From a virus, in IMG/VR virus record IMGVR_UViG_3300050821_003894, positions 1 to 22,717 of that record: a stretch of DNA of 22,717 bases; one strand, written 5' to 3'. Positions 1-7,706 of this stretch are shown piece by piece (positions within the stretch are counted from its first letter, which is position 1; each line of letters begins with the position of its first letter). A program made the translations under genes and the position numbers. Below the pieces are notes generated by a model, which did not search any database, was not told the DNA's origin, and saw only the letters and a program-made list of their open reading frames with translations.

Positions 1-243
1 TTTTACGTTCGGCAATGGCTGCGCCGCAAGAAACTTCGCCACGCTGACTACCGCGTTCGTCAGGAATAAGGCCCCGACCAAGACATAGAACTTTGGCTCC
101 GAAAAATTGTAGTCATGAGGGTCCATGCCGGAGACAGTGAATCCTCCGACGACCGCAGATGCACCCCCGCTGATACCTGCGGAGAACAATCCCCGAAGCC
201 ATGAGTCGTAATCGAGACTTTGAGCGCTTTGGATGATATTCAC
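1..243 (-). CDS. Holin-like small membrane protein, C-terminus cut by window edge
   Basis: An open frame of 81 codons starts at GTG (243-241) and runs off the left edge. Two hydrophobic segments are visible, about residues 18-38 (Gly/Ala/Ser-rich) and 52-72, joined by a polar loop containing MDPHDYNF. The N-terminal WLRGLFSAGISGGASAVVGG pattern and a Pro-rich end after the second helix (QPLP) match my memory of a widespread family of small phage membrane proteins usually annotated as holin-like. The gene starts 7 nt after the preceding stop and has only a weak ribosome site (TAGGGC). It closes the late operon in this window, a common place for a holin, but a 54-residue two-helix protein at 12859-13023 is a rival candidate. 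Confidence 0.6.
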   Translation of the reverse strand, partial: MNIIQSAQSLDYDSWLRGLFSAGISGGASAVVGGFTVSGMDPHDYNFSEPKFYVLVGALFLTNAVVSVAKFLAAQPLPNVK

Positions 244-250
244 TAATGCC

Positions 251-940
251 CTACTGTGTGGCTACCGGAGGAGCCGCGCCGCCGCCCGATGCTGCCGGTT
301 GCGGCGGTTGATAGGTGGGTTGCGGTGGACGATATCCGCCATAGCCCATGCCGGGACGAATTGCGAGCGGGCTAATCGGACGACCATAGGGCTGTCCAGG
401 ATAGCCGCGCGGTTGCATTGCCATTCCCATTTGTCCACCCATCGGAGGTCCAGCGGGACCGCCTCCATAATTCTGCGGAGGTGCGGGAGGGCCGCCACCT
501 TGAGGCACGCCACCGGGCAGGCCAGCGTATCCGCCCTGCGGCATACCGTATCCCATTGGCGGGCGAGCGGGCATCATTCCATAGCCGCGTGGAGGCATTC
601 CCCACCCACCGCCGCCCGGTGCAGTTTGCGGAGTCTGAGGCGCAGGAGAAGGGGGTTGCGCGAACCCGCCGCCGTTCCATTGCGGTTGCCCCCCCGCAAG
701 CGCACCCGACTGACCAGTATTCATGATTTGGCTGCCACTCGGAGTCAATCCGGGAGGCGCAGCACCACCAGGCATCAGATTGCTACCCGGCAATGGCGTC
801 ACATTTGACGGAGGGCCGCTCGGCGGTGCAGCGGGCGGCGTCGGATAGCCTCCGCCTCCAGCGGCGGTTTGCGGATTTTGCGGCGGCATTCCCCAAGCGC
901 CTTGCGGTGCAGCGTAGGGCAGTCCTCCCATGGGCATCAT
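251..940 (-). CDS. Gly/Pro/Gln-rich low-complexity protein, 229 aa
   Basis: The start ATG at 940 has a strong ribosome site (AAAAGGAG, 8 nt upstream); a second ATG follows directly. The product is almost entirely Gly, Pro, Gln, Ala, Met and Tyr, with no predicted globular core and no charged patches. Degenerate repeats recur, such as WGMPPQNPQTA, PQTPQTAPGGGGWGMPPRGYGM-like segments and several GGYxG(L/P)PGG units. It follows a short tail protein carrying an FCCH-like module and precedes a holin-like gene. I do not recognise a family. The composition suggests a flexible, disordered virion or assembly protein; it resembles collagen-like or prion-like linkers only in composition. The overlapping plus-strand open frames are shadows of this GC-rich repetitive gene. 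Confidence 0.75.
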   Translation of the reverse strand: MMPMGGLPYAAPQGAWGMPPQNPQTAAGGGGYPTPPAAPPSGPPSNVTPLPGSNLMPGGAAPPGLTPSGSQIMNTGQSGALAGGQPQWNGGGFAQPPSPAPQTPQTAPGGGGWGMPPRGYGMMPARPPMGYGMPQGGYAGLPGGVPQGGGPPAPPQNYGGGPAGPPMGGQMGMAMQPRGYPGQPYGRPISPLAIRPGMGYGGYRPPQPTYQPPQPAASGGGAAPPVATQ

Positions 941-1020
941 ATGGGTTTCTCCTTTTGGTCTATCATAATCGGTTTTGAAACGTTTTGCTGAAGAATTGTC
1001 GAGGCGATGGGCGGTTCGCC

Positions 1021-1479
1021 CTAAAAAGCGTAATTGATTGATCCCGTCACGGGTGGAGTTGGCACGACGTTATTGTTGACCGCGAGAACGTCTCGCTCGA
1101 AAACCACTTCGCCAATCGCCGTTGAGTCTCCTTCGGCTCCATTTGAGGCGGTTATATTTCCGCCGCTAGTATAAACTCCGCTGCCGCTCGGAGGAATCTG
1201 AAATGTTGATGCTCCAGTTACCACGATGGGCCAGATGCCATTGGCCGCAGGGTTGCCTAATACATTTTCGATCAACACGGCCCTTCCTGTAAAAAGTCCA
1301 TGCGCGACATTTGTTGTGATCGTAATCGGTGCCGTATTGGAAGCGTTAGTGACGGTGAATGGTCCGTCCGGGGTGGCTTGATTGAAAATGAGGGTTTCGG
1401 GGATCTCAACGTTTTCAAACGCGAATCTGAAATCCGGGTCAACAAGGATGAAGAACTCATTGCCGAATGTACTGGGCAT
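1021..1479 (-). CDS. Small tail/appendage protein with FCCH-like beta module, 152 aa
   Basis: Starts at ATG 1479, 4 nt after the stop of the upstream tail protein; the ribosome site is weak, so translational coupling is likely. Residues 44-110 form a module with the pattern ITTNVAHGLFTG, then GNPAANGIW, then GVYTSGG. This is the signature I associate with the E1-FCCH-like beta domain found in phage structural proteins. The same module occurs at residues 268-335 of the neighbour at 1484-2947 and at 95-165 of the adaptor at 9606-10526. The rest of the protein is beta-rich and acidic and ends in TAG. A virion surface or tail-associated role is inferred from the domain and neighbours; the exact role is unknown. 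Confidence 0.75.
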   Translation of the reverse strand: MPSTFGNEFFILVDPDFRFAFENVEIPETLIFNQATPDGPFTVTNASNTAPITITTNVAHGLFTGRAVLIENVLGNPAANGIWPIVVTGASTFQIPPSGSGVYTSGGNITASNGAEGDSTAIGEVVFERDVLAVNNNVVPTPPVTGSINYAF

Positions 1480-1483
1480 GGAA

Positions 1484-2947
1484 TTAATTTTTTAGTAACC
1501 ACAGGGAACCCCTAGGCTCTTGGGAGCCGTCAGTGAAGTTAACGCAGTCATGGGGAACGCCGGAGATCACAAATGCCAGTTTAATCCTGTCCATTGGCAG
1601 GGTTTCCGTGGTGACGAAAGCCGCCCACAATTCCCCTACCTGTAAAATTTGAGACGTGAGGGAGGTTGCCCCCCAACAGATGAATGGCTCAAATAAATCG
1701 GCGATCATACCCCAGTTGAGGATGGTGCCATTATTTGCGTTGATATTGTAAGGATGGCGAGGGGTCTTAATGGTTGGTCCGGGGACCGGAGCGCCTTGGC
1801 TTGCTCCATACGAATATTGATTTACGCATACCCAGGAATCCGTGGAGGTGTTCTGTCCTGCGGCTAAGGATTTACGGAATGTATCATCTACTGACGAGAT
1901 AGATTGGCCGTTCATCCATAAGCATCGAGCGATTTGGTTATTTGTGGCGAGCAAGCCAGTAGACGCGGTGTACGCGCCATTTCCAGTTGATCCATTCAGG
2001 GTGATGTTATTCGCATCGATCACCGTGACAGTCCAGAATCCATTAGCGGCAGTGTTGCCTTGCACATCGCTGATGAAGGCATCTTCTCCCGTGATGAGTC
2101 CATGAGCCGTCGCGGTGATCTGTATAGGAGTGGCATTCGTGGCGGCGGTGATAGGCGTGGGTACATGGTAAGGGCGAATATATGGCACGCCACAGCAAAA
2201 CGCCCGACCAGCGCTTGCACTGTCAAAGAGCAGCCACGTAAAAAACTGATGCGCACAACCTGCAAACTCTCGTGTCTCTGCCGCAGTGTTTAGGACGCAG
2301 ACACCAACGTTATTCCCAAGAGCAGAATTGTTTGCCGATTGTACGGAGCCGTCTGCCGTTCCGAATCTAATCCGGGCATAGGTCGCACTTACGTCATCTA
2401 GGAATACAGCGCCAGTCAAACCCTGCGGCGTGGCTGGCATGACTACTTTATAGCCTCGTCCGTTTGTGTTTCCACCGTTGTTTTCGGTGAGTGTTGCATT
2501 CGCCAATCCGTTGGTCACGACCACTAAAGAGTTTGTTGCAAATCCCGACCCTAGCGTAGTAATACGGCACAGCCCGGCCGAGGGGTTGGTTGCGGTTGCC
2601 TGCGTGTTGGCGACGGTGCCGGATGAATAGTCAATGCCGGAATTTGGCCCAGCGGTGATCGCCTCGAACATATTCGTTGCACACTGGGCCGCAGTGGCTC
2701 CTATGTGAACTTGATTCGGAGTCGCGGTGAGCGTCGTCACAAACGTATAGGTGGTCGGGCCGACTATGAATGTATTGCCGTTGCTCGGAACTCCGGTAAA
2801 TGTGAACAGTGACGTTCCTGGAACCGCTGTACTCGTCCAGCCGCACGTGACCAGCGCCCCGCTGATGCCGTCGCAAATTGTTTGCACGGTAGATGCGGAG
2901 TATTGCGTGTAGAAGATTGCTCCAGCGGTGGGGATTTGAATGGCCAT
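1484..2947 (-). CDS. Tail/appendage structural protein, 487 aa, with FCCH-like module
   Basis: Starts at ATG 2947, 3 nt after the stop of the preceding gene. The N-terminal part (about residues 45-150) has the pattern GNTFIVGPTTYTFVTTL, QVHIGATAAQCATNMFEAI and an (N/S)GIDYSSGT block. This recurs in my memory of phage fibre and baseplate-like beta proteins. Residues 268-335 are an FCCH-like module (TATAHGLITG, GNTAANGFWTV, GNGAYTAS). The remaining C-terminal half is rich in Trp, Asn and aromatic residues with scattered cysteines and is unassigned. It sits downstream of the nozzle-like gene and before a smaller FCCH-module protein, so a tail tip, fibre-base or receptor-contacting role is plausible but unproven. 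Confidence 0.78.
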   Translation of the reverse strand: MAIQIPTAGAIFYTQYSASTVQTICDGISGALVTCGWTSTAVPGTSLFTFTGVPSNGNTFIVGPTTYTFVTTLTATPNQVHIGATAAQCATNMFEAITAGPNSGIDYSSGTVANTQATATNPSAGLCRITTLGSGFATNSLVVVTNGLANATLTENNGGNTNGRGYKVVMPATPQGLTGAVFLDDVSATYARIRFGTADGSVQSANNSALGNNVGVCVLNTAAETREFAGCAHQFFTWLLFDSASAGRAFCCGVPYIRPYHVPTPITAATNATPIQITATAHGLITGEDAFISDVQGNTAANGFWTVTVIDANNITLNGSTGNGAYTASTGLLATNNQIARCLWMNGQSISSVDDTFRKSLAAGQNTSTDSWVCVNQYSYGASQGAPVPGPTIKTPRHPYNINANNGTILNWGMIADLFEPFICWGATSLTSQILQVGELWAAFVTTETLPMDRIKLAFVISGVPHDCVNFTDGSQEPRGSLWLLKN

Positions 2948-2950
2948 GGA

Positions 2951-3514
2951 TTACATCCAGTAAAGATTGATTGTCGCGCTCTGTCCTGGACTTGCCGAGC
3001 CAACCTGCGTACAGACTGCCCTAAATAGGTCTCCGGCGACAACGGTGGTTGCAGCAAATCCAGCTCCAGAGTGAAGTGCAGTTGAGCCGTTGGGAATATG
3101 GATCAGAGTACTTGAAAAAATGCTCGTTCCGTTTTGAAATATGTCAAAAATAAGATCAGCGCCGAGCGGAGCGGTTTGAGCGATTGCATCCCACCCAAAA
3201 AGAGTTCCTGGAATTTTCGCGATGAAGAGGTTAGTATCGCTGGCCTGAATGATATCGGCGCGGTCTCCGTGTATGCCGCGCCCGAACACGAATGTTGACA
3301 GAAGTGAAGCAGCTCCGACGCTTGGCGCTGGGGGGGTGACGACAATTCCATGCAGCGCTCGATTCAGAGAATCGAAATTATCCTGCATGGTCTCCAGCGC
3401 GGTCGCTACATCATTCGGCAGATTCGTGGCCTTTAGTCCACCGTTGCGAATTCGGTTGGTGAGGTGCTTTATTGCACTCCAGCCGACCGAAGGAATACTA
3501 ACAGAGGTGCTCAT
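2951..3514 (-). CDS. Virion beta protein (fibre or tail accessory), 187 aa
   Basis: The start is set at ATG 3514 because it forms an ATGA overlap with the stop of the nozzle-like gene, the arrangement used repeatedly here. A GTG five codons further up is less likely. Residues 1-60 look helical and contain a conserved-looking LETMQDNFDSLNRAL segment. After a Pro-rich hinge (VVTPPAPSV), the C-terminal domain has the phage beta-domain pattern ADLIFDIFQNGTSIF, then IHIPNGST, then AGDLFRAVCTQVGSASPG. I have seen this pattern in small fibre-like phage proteins. Spacing to the next gene is 3 nt. A head- or tail-attached decoration or fibre role is inferred from fold pattern and context. Confidence 0.75.
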   Translation of the reverse strand: MSTSVSIPSVGWSAIKHLTNRIRNGGLKATNLPNDVATALETMQDNFDSLNRALHGIVVTPPAPSVGAASLLSTFVFGRGIHGDRADIIQASDTNLFIAKIPGTLFGWDAIAQTAPLGADLIFDIFQNGTSIFSSTLIHIPNGSTALHSGAGFAATTVVAGDLFRAVCTQVGSASPGQSATINLYWM

Positions 3515-5529
3515 CGACGCACCGCCCACTCGTAAAACCTTTGGCGCAATCCAGCCAGAATCAAGTAGTCTCCTGGATTAATCCCACTCGCGAACCGCGT
3601 CGAACATCGCTCCGAGGTGATGTAGAATTGGCGGAAATAATCCTGCCCTGGCGTTGTGCTCAATTGGATCGCCTTGCTCCACCTCGCGCTCACCACGCGA
3701 TCAACGCCGTAGGATGTGACAACAGGCACGCCCGAACCGCGAGCGCGAACGTAAGCGCCTACGTGAGCCATGACGCGCCCGACTTGCCCCTGCGGGAGTG
3801 GTGCGCTTTCCCATTGGAAGTTGATTGCTGCTTGGTTCGGCGCACCTCCCGGCTTGTAATCGTAAGGCCATGCTGCACCGTCGTCAGTTGGATTTTTCTG
3901 TCGAACGACCGGCCCAGCCGTCCCATCACTCATCAAAAACTCGATGCGCTTAGTGGTGTCGTTTTGGTAGGCCACCAAGCCGCGCGGCGTCATGCCTGTA
4001 TTGGCGATATCCCACAGTGAGTAGCGGATGCTCTGATAATCAACGCCGTCCGTGTAGTCGAACATCATCAGGTGCGACGGTGTTGTCGCGCCGTCAAGCG
4101 GGACAGCAACGAGCAATTCCTTTTCATCCTTGTTGTCTGAAAGTCTGATCGTTTGCGCCGCTGCCCAATTGATTCTCCGCCAATCGGAGTCAACCATGAA
4201 GGTCAATGGCGGGTCCTGATATTGACCAGTGAAGATGTAGAGCCCCGTCACGTGAACGACCGCAGCCCAGCCGCCCGCCGCGTTTACGGTGGTGCCGAGA
4301 TTACACGGAGTTCCAAGTTTACCGTCTACGAGCTGCGCTGCTGCCCATGTCGTTGGTTCCTGCGTGTTGTCTTGATATGCCCATGTCCAGTGAGGTCCGA
4401 GGATGTAAAGAATCCCACCGAGGACAAAGCCGTTGCAAATCTGGAGGAAACCGGGGAGGTTCAATTCCCCGAACGCGGCGGAGATTTGCTGCGGGTTCGA
4501 TAGTTCGCTGATAAAGATTGCAGGTTTGCCGCTCCCTGAAATTGCGAGATACACCGTTCGCTGCCCGTAGATCAACACGCAGAATGGATTGAATGGCCCG
4601 TTGCCGAGGTCATCCTGCGTCAGGAGGAATTGGTTGTTTGTGACATCCGTTCCGAGTTCCAATTGCTGATCGGAGATGTTGATTGCGAAACTCACCGGCG
4701 TCGAAGTTCCGGGCAGCACGGCTAAGTCGAGTCCCGGAACGATGAAGTATTGAAACGGATTCGTGACCGCCGCCATCACAATCTGCACGCCCGATGCATC
4801 GGCAGGCCAAACGGTAGTCGGAGTCAGCGTGCCGCCAATCTGCTGCCCTCCGGGAGCTGTAATAGCTGAGGTCTGATCTGGTGTGTTTGTTCCGCTAAAT
4901 ACCGGGCATATCGGACCAGTGAATCCGGTTCGCGAGGTGATGACGTAGCCAACGAAGTGCGAACCTGCCGTGACGACGCCAACACCTGTGTTGTTCAGGA
5001 CTGGCTTCGCAGTCAGCGGCCCTTCAAACGCTGTATCGACGGCTACGGTGAAACTGTAGATGCCGACGACGCGGCACTGTGCAGCGCCCGCACCGGATAA
5101 TGTGAAACTGGCGACGAATAGGAAGTTGCCGCCCGACGCGCATGATAAACCCTCCGCTGCAACCGTAAACAGATCAGTGAGCACCGGCGTGGTGAGATTG
5201 ACCACCCATTGCGCCTTGCCTGCCGTGGCATTGTAAACCGCGAGATAATTTCCGTTCGTGGAAACCGAATCTGGCACCTTGACCCAGTTGAACAGCGTTG
5301 TGAGAACCGCACTAGGATTCCACAGAAGTCCGAAGCCATTTCGCGTCATGACCTCTTGCGGGTTGTATTCGGCGTTCAGTGATAGAAGGGCCTCAGATGC
5401 AGGGACATCTGACGAGTCGGGTCTTAACCAGGGGCCGCGAAAATCGGTTACTTCAGCGTCTTGTGTCTGAGCGGCTACTGGAAGGATTGCCACTATCGCA
5501 TTACTCCATTCGTAATATGTCCGTGCCAT
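3511..5529 (-). CDS. Large tail nozzle-like structural protein, 672 aa
   Basis: ATG 5529 is preferred over ATG 5535 because GGCGG lies 6 nt before it; the gene overlaps its upstream neighbour by about 37 nt. The N-terminal region contains ARTYYEWSNAIVAILP, then GPWLRPDSSDVPASEA, LSLNAEYNPQEVMTRNGFG. This is the 'asparagine, gap, R-x-GF' opening I associate with podoviral nozzle or tail-stabilisation proteins (P22 gp10 or T7 gp12 type). The rest is long, beta-rich and repetitive in blade-like units, consistent with a propeller or beta-barrel scaffold. Its length fits nozzle proteins of short-tailed phages. No enzymatic motif is seen. The family call rests on pattern memory and gene position after the adaptor; it could be another large tail beta protein. 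Confidence 0.65.
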   Translation of the reverse strand: MARTYYEWSNAIVAILPVAAQTQDAEVTDFRGPWLRPDSSDVPASEALLSLNAEYNPQEVMTRNGFGLLWNPSAVLTTLFNWVKVPDSVSTNGNYLAVYNATAGKAQWVVNLTTPVLTDLFTVAAEGLSCASGGNFLFVASFTLSGAGAAQCRVVGIYSFTVAVDTAFEGPLTAKPVLNNTGVGVVTAGSHFVGYVITSRTGFTGPICPVFSGTNTPDQTSAITAPGGQQIGGTLTPTTVWPADASGVQIVMAAVTNPFQYFIVPGLDLAVLPGTSTPVSFAINISDQQLELGTDVTNNQFLLTQDDLGNGPFNPFCVLIYGQRTVYLAISGSGKPAIFISELSNPQQISAAFGELNLPGFLQICNGFVLGGILYILGPHWTWAYQDNTQEPTTWAAAQLVDGKLGTPCNLGTTVNAAGGWAAVVHVTGLYIFTGQYQDPPLTFMVDSDWRRINWAAAQTIRLSDNKDEKELLVAVPLDGATTPSHLMMFDYTDGVDYQSIRYSLWDIANTGMTPRGLVAYQNDTTKRIEFLMSDGTAGPVVRQKNPTDDGAAWPYDYKPGGAPNQAAINFQWESAPLPQGQVGRVMAHVGAYVRARGSGVPVVTSYGVDRVVSARWSKAIQLSTTPGQDYFRQFYITSERCSTRFASGINPGDYLILAGLRQRFYEWAVRR

Positions 5530-5840
5530 CCACATCCGCCAGTCGGTTTTCCATTCTTAACGGCGATACAGTTGATTGATGGCGACAATGTTGGCCGCTC
5601 CATATTTCCGTCCCACTGCCAGATGCAGAGCGCATCAGGATTAGGCCGGTCCACAAACTTAGGCCCAAGTAGTACGGAGCATCTCTGTCCATTTGGACAC
5701 ACGAAAAGAATACTCGCCGTCGATCCTGGATAGCCCTGAACGCCATTCGTATGAATATCGAACGAACCAACGGGTTCATCCTTCGGCCATTCATCGCGCG
5801 GATCGCGTACCATGTTACCGGGAATTGGATTAGGCGTCAT
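5493..5840 (-). CDS. DUF6527-like small metal-binding protein, 115 aa
   Basis: Starts at ATG 5840, immediately after the T-tract of a terminator-like hairpin, with no good ribosome site nearby. The sequence has the layout I associate with DUF6527: a cysteine pair in FVCPNGQRC (C48, C54), then CIWQWDGN, the motif RPTLSPSI, then CGWHGHITNG near the C-terminus (C103, H106, H108). The Cys and His residues could hold a zinc ion; this is inference. The last codons overlap the start of the nozzle-like gene. Another open frame on the same strand (5501-5794) is a shadow. Function is unknown. Confidence 0.65.
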   Translation of the reverse strand: MTPNPIPGNMVRDPRDEWPKDEPVGSFDIHTNGVQGYPGSTASILFVCPNGQRCSVLLGPKFVDRPNPDALCIWQWDGNMERPTLSPSINCIAVKNGKPTGGCGWHGHITNGVMR

Positions 5841-5874
5841 CTAAAAATACCAGGGAGTTTTTGATCCTCCCCGG
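5841..5874 (-). terminator. Intrinsic terminator-like hairpin, minus strand
   Basis: On the minus strand an 8-bp stem (arms 5867-5874 and 5850-5857, one G-U pair, otherwise GC-rich) closes a 9-nt loop. It is followed at once by TATTTTTAG. This is the classical layout of a Rho-independent terminator. It lies 23 nt after the stop of the 98-residue gene, and the next gene's ATG abuts the T-tract. It could end most transcripts from upstream, act as an attenuator, or mark a processing site. No promoter was recognised downstream of it. Confidence 0.6.
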
Positions 5875-5897
5875 TTGACGGAGTATTGGAGGAAGAA

Positions 5898-6194
5898 TCA
5901 GACGCTGAAGTGAATCGGGGAAATCTTCAGATCGACGCTTTGAAATGCCCCTTCGTGAGGTTCGGTTGCGTGCTTTAAGCCAGCTCCCCATTTTCGATAT
6001 CCCATGCTGCCTGATGCACTGACTTGGACCGGTTTTTCAGGGTCGATGGTCGTAAGCGTTTGGGCGACAAGAGCACGCACATTTTGTACGGTCTCTTGCT
6101 CGCCCGGATCACTACAATTGATATTCGAGAACTGCTGTTCAAGCTGCCCAGCGATTTTTGACGACGGGCCGCATGCACTAACACTCCATGACAT
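5898..6194 (-). CDS. Conserved-looking phage protein of unknown function, 98 aa
   Basis: ATG 6194 is preceded by a strong ribosome site, AAAGGAG with 8 nt spacing. The product starts MSWSVSACGPSSKIAGQLEQ and has a helical region (residues 15-50, Glu/Gln-rich, ending ALVAQTL) followed by a beta stretch with VQVSASGSMGY. That helix then 'V-x-V-x-A-S-G-S' layout reminds me of a small hypothetical family in phage structural operons, but no function is known to me. It is the last gene before the terminator-like hairpin at 5841-5874. An overlapping 69-codon frame on the same strand is a shadow. Confidence 0.65.
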   Translation of the reverse strand: MSWSVSACGPSSKIAGQLEQQFSNINCSDPGEQETVQNVRALVAQTLTTIDPEKPVQVSASGSMGYRKWGAGLKHATEPHEGAFQSVDLKISPIHFSV

Positions 6195-6231
6195 AGCCTA
6201 TTCTCCTTTGTTGTGGTCTACGGTCTTACTT

Positions 6232-6777
6232 CTAATGAATTGATGGCTTGAACGGACCAGTCTCGGCTTCAGGAGCCGGAGTCTGAGCCGGCGCGGGCGG
6301 AAGTCCCGCGCTCGTCGCTCCAACCGGAGCGTGTTTCTTGGGTTGGTTCGTATTGAAATCCTTCCGCCACAGGTATTCTGCGGCCATCTCGACCGTGGTC
6401 TCATTCATGAACGCGAGAAATGCTTCGCGGTCGTATTTCTTCTCGCGCATTGATGGATGCTGCGCTGTCGTGCGAAGGCTGTCATGAAGTGAGTACGTCA
6501 CTGCCTTGATAGGTCCATTCGACTTGTCCCATTCGCTGCCGCGTTCGAAGCACTTCTCGAAAAAGTCTAACACTTCGTCTGGCGTGCTCAGTTCTTGAGC
6601 GGCCCGCACTGGCTTGTTGAATTTTCCGATGCCATCGACCGCAGCGGCGAAGCGCGGTACGTCGCTCAGTTGTTGGTTGACGCGGCCTACATAGTCCGAT
6701 TGCGTGTCGGCATCATATTCCGCGCTGACCGGCTTCGCTGGTTTGACTTCCTTGACTTCTTTGGTTTCTTTGTCCAT
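6232..6777 (-). CDS. Unknown phage protein, 181 aa, charged N-terminus and Pro/Ala-rich tail
   Basis: ATG 6777 has a good ribosome site (AAAGGAAAACACA before it). Residues 1-20 are Lys/Glu/Pro-rich (KETKEVKEVKPAKP). Residues 25-150 look helical, with aromatic and charged residues, e.g. VLDFFEKCFERGSEW, MNETTVEMAAEYLWRK. The last 30 residues are Pro/Ala-rich and likely disordered. No domain is recognised. It follows the three-repeat beta protein and precedes the 98-residue gene, within the same run of minus-strand virion genes, so a structural or assembly role is a guess from context only. Confidence 0.65.
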   Translation of the reverse strand: MDKETKEVKEVKPAKPVSAEYDADTQSDYVGRVNQQLSDVPRFAAAVDGIGKFNKPVRAAQELSTPDEVLDFFEKCFERGSEWDKSNGPIKAVTYSLHDSLRTTAQHPSMREKKYDREAFLAFMNETTVEMAAEYLWRKDFNTNQPKKHAPVGATSAGLPPAPAQTPAPEAETGPFKPSIH

Positions 6778-6809
6778 TGTGTTTTCCTTTGGGGTTGCTG
6801 AGGTTGATC

Positions 6810-7619
6810 TTACATGGCGCGCAGGCGCGCGCTGAGTTGGAATCCGGCCAACGTACCGAGAGTGCCGCCGTTAAGCAATCCGAGACGATCGCCTGCGCGA
6901 AGGAAGCGCGTATGCAGCGCCGTGAGTGTGGCGAATACCGGCACATTGATAGTGCCGCTCGTTAAGAATCCGGTGCTCGAATTGTCCGTTTGAAGAATCG
7001 CTCCGGTGCTTGGCGTTTGAGTTCCGGTGTCAGCCGTCAATCCGACCACCGCGCCGCTTCCGCCGACCACGGACCATTTTCCGGCGAAGTCAAGCACTTC
7101 GTAGTCGCGATCCGCAATCCAGAACTCCTCATTCGTGCCAACGGTTGAGTTTTGCGAATTGTAGTCGATCTGAACTTCATTCGGATTGCCCGAGAAGGCC
7201 AATGTTACGCACACGCCAGCGATGGCCGTGGGCGTAGCCGAACCAGCTCGCAGCACGGAGATGCTGTCGGTTGCATTGAAACTAAGATTTGCTGCGGTGG
7301 CGGATAGAACGAACGGCGTGAACGTATTGGCCGTGCCCTTGAGCGTAAGCGCCGTTGCGACCGCCGTACCAGCTCCCGGTGCGGTCGCGCTCGCATCTTT
7401 CGTCAATCCGAGAGTGAGTGTTCCGGTGGCCGTCTCAGGTGTTGCCACCAACATCCCAGCGAACTTCAACGTGCGCGGGCGCATCGCCGTCATAAGTGAC
7501 AGCGTAGCAACCGAAGCCGCACCAGCCGCATAATAGCTGACGTAGTGGAATTTGGAACCGGGCATCAAGTACAGTGTGATTGTTGCGCCCACGAGCGTTG
7601 TGAGCGTACCGGCGAACAC
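6810..7619 (-). CDS. C-terminal part of three-repeat beta protein (269 aa from GTG)
   Basis: The only conventional start after the upstream amber codon is GTG 7619, with GGGAG about 14 nt away, which is long. The protein holds two full beta repeats. One is at about residues 45-145 (KFAGMLVATPETATGTLTLG, TKDASATAPGAGT, CVTLAFSG). The other is at about 165-269 (EEFWIADRDYEVLDFAGKW, FLRAGDRLGL, GTLGTLAGFQLSARL). The 'FW-x-ADRDY ... L-x-AGDRL-x-L ... GTL-x-x-LAG' pattern is one I recognise from small phage head or decoration proteins. The first 30 residues look like the end of a third repeat whose beginning is in the gene at 7704-8243, in the same frame. It may therefore be the distal part of one 477-residue product. 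Confidence 0.7.
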   Translation of the reverse strand: MFAGTLTTLVGATITLYLMPGSKFHYVSYYAAGAASVATLSLMTAMRPRTLKFAGMLVATPETATGTLTLGLTKDASATAPGAGTAVATALTLKGTANTFTPFVLSATAANLSFNATDSISVLRAGSATPTAIAGVCVTLAFSGNPNEVQIDYNSQNSTVGTNEEFWIADRDYEVLDFAGKWSVVGGSGAVVGLTADTGTQTPSTGAILQTDNSSTGFLTSGTINVPVFATLTALHTRFLRAGDRLGLLNGGTLGTLAGFQLSARLRAM

Positions 7620-7706
7620 GATGCTGAGTGAATCTCCCGGTTGGAGAACAATCAGCCCGGTGCCGGGGTTCGGAGCTGCAACGCTGATGCTGCGTGTGGC
7701 ACGCTA
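7620..7706 (-). other. In-frame amber codon and coding-like bridge between two ORFs
   Basis: The stop of the 179-residue gene is TAG at 7706-7704, followed by C. Reading straight on in the same frame gives 28 open codons up to GTG 7619 and then the 269-residue frame. The bridge reads as normal virion beta structure (SISVAAPNPGTGLIVLQPGD, then SLSI) and contains no ATG, GTG or TTG start. Its PGDSL-x-I-x-F-x-GTL pattern matches the end of the repeats downstream (AGDRLGL...GTLGTLAG). Readthrough, a nonsense mutation or an unusual start could each explain this. Confidence 0.6.

Noticed and set aside
233-808. A 191-codon plus-strand open frame over the Gly/Pro-rich gene
   Set aside because: Arg/His/Ser-rich translation without ribosome site; it mirrors the repetitive GC-rich minus-strand gene.
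962-967. A TATGAT -10-like box on the minus strand before the Gly/Pro-rich gene
   Set aside because: No matching -35 at suitable spacing; AT-rich text before a ribosome site gives such boxes by chance.
1010-1022. GGGCG-GTT-CGCCC hairpin near the end of the 152-aa gene as a terminator
   Set aside because: On the minus strand the T-run comes before the stem rather than after it, and the stem is short.
7704-7706. Genome-wide amber recoding to a sense codon
   Set aside because: Reading TAG as sense would extend the capsid protein antisense through the HNH gene and extend other genes into unrelated frames; TAG ends at least six other genes sensibly.
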